Assembly: GCA_016194725.1 (NCBI GenBank)
Contig: JACQAW010000396.1
Location: 1-6,887 of the forward strand
Length of the DNA: 6,887 nucleotides
Reading direction: 5' to 3'
Source of the DNA: Deltaproteobacteria bacterium
Lineage (GTDB): Bacteria; Bdellovibrionota; UBA1018; UBA923
The notes under the pieces were generated by a model. The model was not told where the DNA came from and ran no database searches. It worked only from the letters and a program-made list of their open reading frames with translations. The position numbers and the translations under genes are program-made. This document shows positions 6,451-6,887 of this stretch, in pieces (within the stretch, counting starts at the first letter, position 1; each line of letters opens with the position of its first letter).

Positions 6451-6539
6451 CTTATCCACAACCACTAACTGGCTGATATTTAAGACAATACTCTTACTAT
6501 TTCGTACTTATCCACACACTAGGTGAATAGTTATCCCCA
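6430..6539 (+). other. DnaA-box cluster; candidate replication origin or DnaA-binding locus
   Basis: Perfect DnaA boxes TTATCCACA lie at 6430-6438, 6452-6460 and 6508-6516, and a one-mismatch box TTATCCCCA at 6531-6539, all on the plus strand. The three perfect boxes share the longer 11-mer ACTTATCCACA. Start-to-start distances are 22, 56 and 23 bases, so the sites form two same-phase pairs about two helical turns apart with an AT-rich core between them. A given 9-mer is expected about once per 131 kb counting both strands, so three in 87 bases is not chance. Both flanking genes end here (convergent), so these are not obviously promoter operators. Cluster presence is certain; function as oriC, or as a datA/DARS-like titration or reactivation site, is inference. 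Confidence 0.85.
6461..6507 (+). other. AT-rich core between DnaA-box pairs; candidate DNA unwinding element
   Basis: These 47 bases lie between the second and third DnaA boxes and contain 16 G/C. The inner part 6476-6502 has only 5 G/C in 27, sharply below the surrounding coding DNA. It includes three consecutive triplets TTA CTA TTT (6494-6502) that fit the complement of the DnaA-trio pattern described for bacterial unwinding regions, though three triplets is weak support. The remainder of the convergent gap, 6540-6678, holds no gene; it has another AT-leaning patch near 6618-6650 and no strong terminator. Confidence 0.45.
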
Positions 6540-6678
6540 TTACGTGCTACAGAAGCGCCTTTTCGAAGACTTGCCGCTTTGTAACCGTTTGAAAACCCGC
6601 ATTCAGAGCTGATCTTCTGCTTTATGAAGATTTGGTGATATTTGTAGATTCGCCACTATCAGGTCTTTCGAGACAAAT

Positions 6679-6887
6679 TCACCAGGTCGACTTCTTGAAA
6701 CTCAGTATGGCAAACGGAAGTACGGCAAGATTGGAAATCTGCATCGCCAGAAACGGCGGCAGAGTTCCCTTTTCAGCAAGGCTGGCACCCATGATGTGCA
6801 GCCCCCAGTAAACAATGACGACAAAAAACGCGACGAAGATGGCATTTGATTTCACGCTTCGCATGCGCACGACGCCCAGGCCCACCC
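6679..6887 (-). CDS. LptF/LptG-family LPS-export permease, C-terminal end (5' part outside window)
   Basis: Only the last 69 or so codons are in the window. LptF and LptG form the inner-membrane permease of the LptB2FG transporter, which extracts lipopolysaccharide and passes it to LptC. Seen: a charged loop RMRSVKSNA, a hydrophobic helix (IFVAFFVVIVYWGLHIMG), the family-typical connector ASLAEKGTLPPFLAMQISNL (family pattern: AL.E.G.LPP.LA.W.PN), a second hydrophobic helix (LAVLPFAILSF) and a short basic end KKSTW. This is the characteristic last two membrane segments of the LptF/LptG (YjgP/YjgQ) family. The visible part does not separate LptF from LptG. It is convergent with the rodZ-like gene across the DnaA-box gap. 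The true start lies to the right of the window. Confidence 0.85.
   Translation of the reverse strand, partial: VGLGVVRMRSVKSNAIFVAFFVVIVYWGLHIMGASLAEKGTLPPFLAMQISNLAVLPFAILSFKKSTW

Noticed and set aside
6430..6539. DnaA boxes as operators of a promoter
   Set aside because: Neither neighbouring gene begins in this gap and no supported ORF or RNA gene starts from it, so a promoter role has no target within view.
6612..6631. Inverted repeat ATCTTC...GAAGAT with 8-base loop as a terminator in the convergent gap
   Set aside because: Only a six-pair AT-rich stem and a three-T tail; too weak to call.

Overview
The window comes from a Gram-negative bacterium of moderately high GC content. The evidence is two predicted outer-membrane-type lipoproteins, a pilotin-like TPR protein, and the end of an LPS-transport permease of the LptF/LptG family. 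The mix of lepA-lepB, a pilF-like/rodZ-like pair and lipoproteins of unfamiliar sequence would suit a deltaproteobacterium or Bdellovibrionota-like lineage, but that placement is a guess.

Layout, left to right. Positions 1-2148 hold a minus-strand pair: lepA (translation factor EF4, complete) followed by lepB (type I signal peptidase, cut by the left edge), joined by a TGATG stop/start overlap. An 80-base divergent spacer follows, then a plus-strand [4Fe-4S] RNA uracil-C5 methyltransferase of the RlmD/RumA type (2229-3392). Its stop codon overlaps the stop of a minus-strand gene (3389-4447) for a lipoprotein with a long Pro/Gly/Val/Lys-rich repeat domain. A second divergent spacer (4448-4551) carries a recognisable promoter and Shine-Dalgarno for a plus-strand pair: a TPR lipoprotein resembling the type IV pilus pilotin PilF/PilW/Tgl (4552-5340) and, 3 bases on, a RodZ-like protein (5344-6450) with a cytoplasmic HTH, one membrane helix, a Pro/Lys/Glu/Ala periplasmic linker and a C-terminal periplasmic domain. 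The right end (6679-6887, minus) is the C-terminus of an LptF/LptG-family permease.

Two things stand out. First, the convergent gap between rodZ and the permease gene holds three perfect DnaA boxes (TTATCCACA) plus a one-mismatch box, all on the plus strand within 110 bases and arranged as two pairs about two helical turns apart around an AT-rich core. No gene starts in this gap, so ordinary promoter regulation is a poor explanation; a chromosomal origin or a DnaA-titration/reactivation locus is likelier. Second, the signal peptidase keeps its general-base lysine region but has Phe where the family's nucleophilic serine should be, so it may be a catalytically dead paralogue.

Functionally most of the window concerns the cell envelope (protein export, lipoproteins, pilus secretin assembly, cell shape, LPS transport), with two translation-related genes (EF4 and an rRNA methyltransferase). 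No tRNA, rRNA, CRISPR array, insertion sequence or prophage gene was seen, and there is no gene-free stretch above 300 bases.
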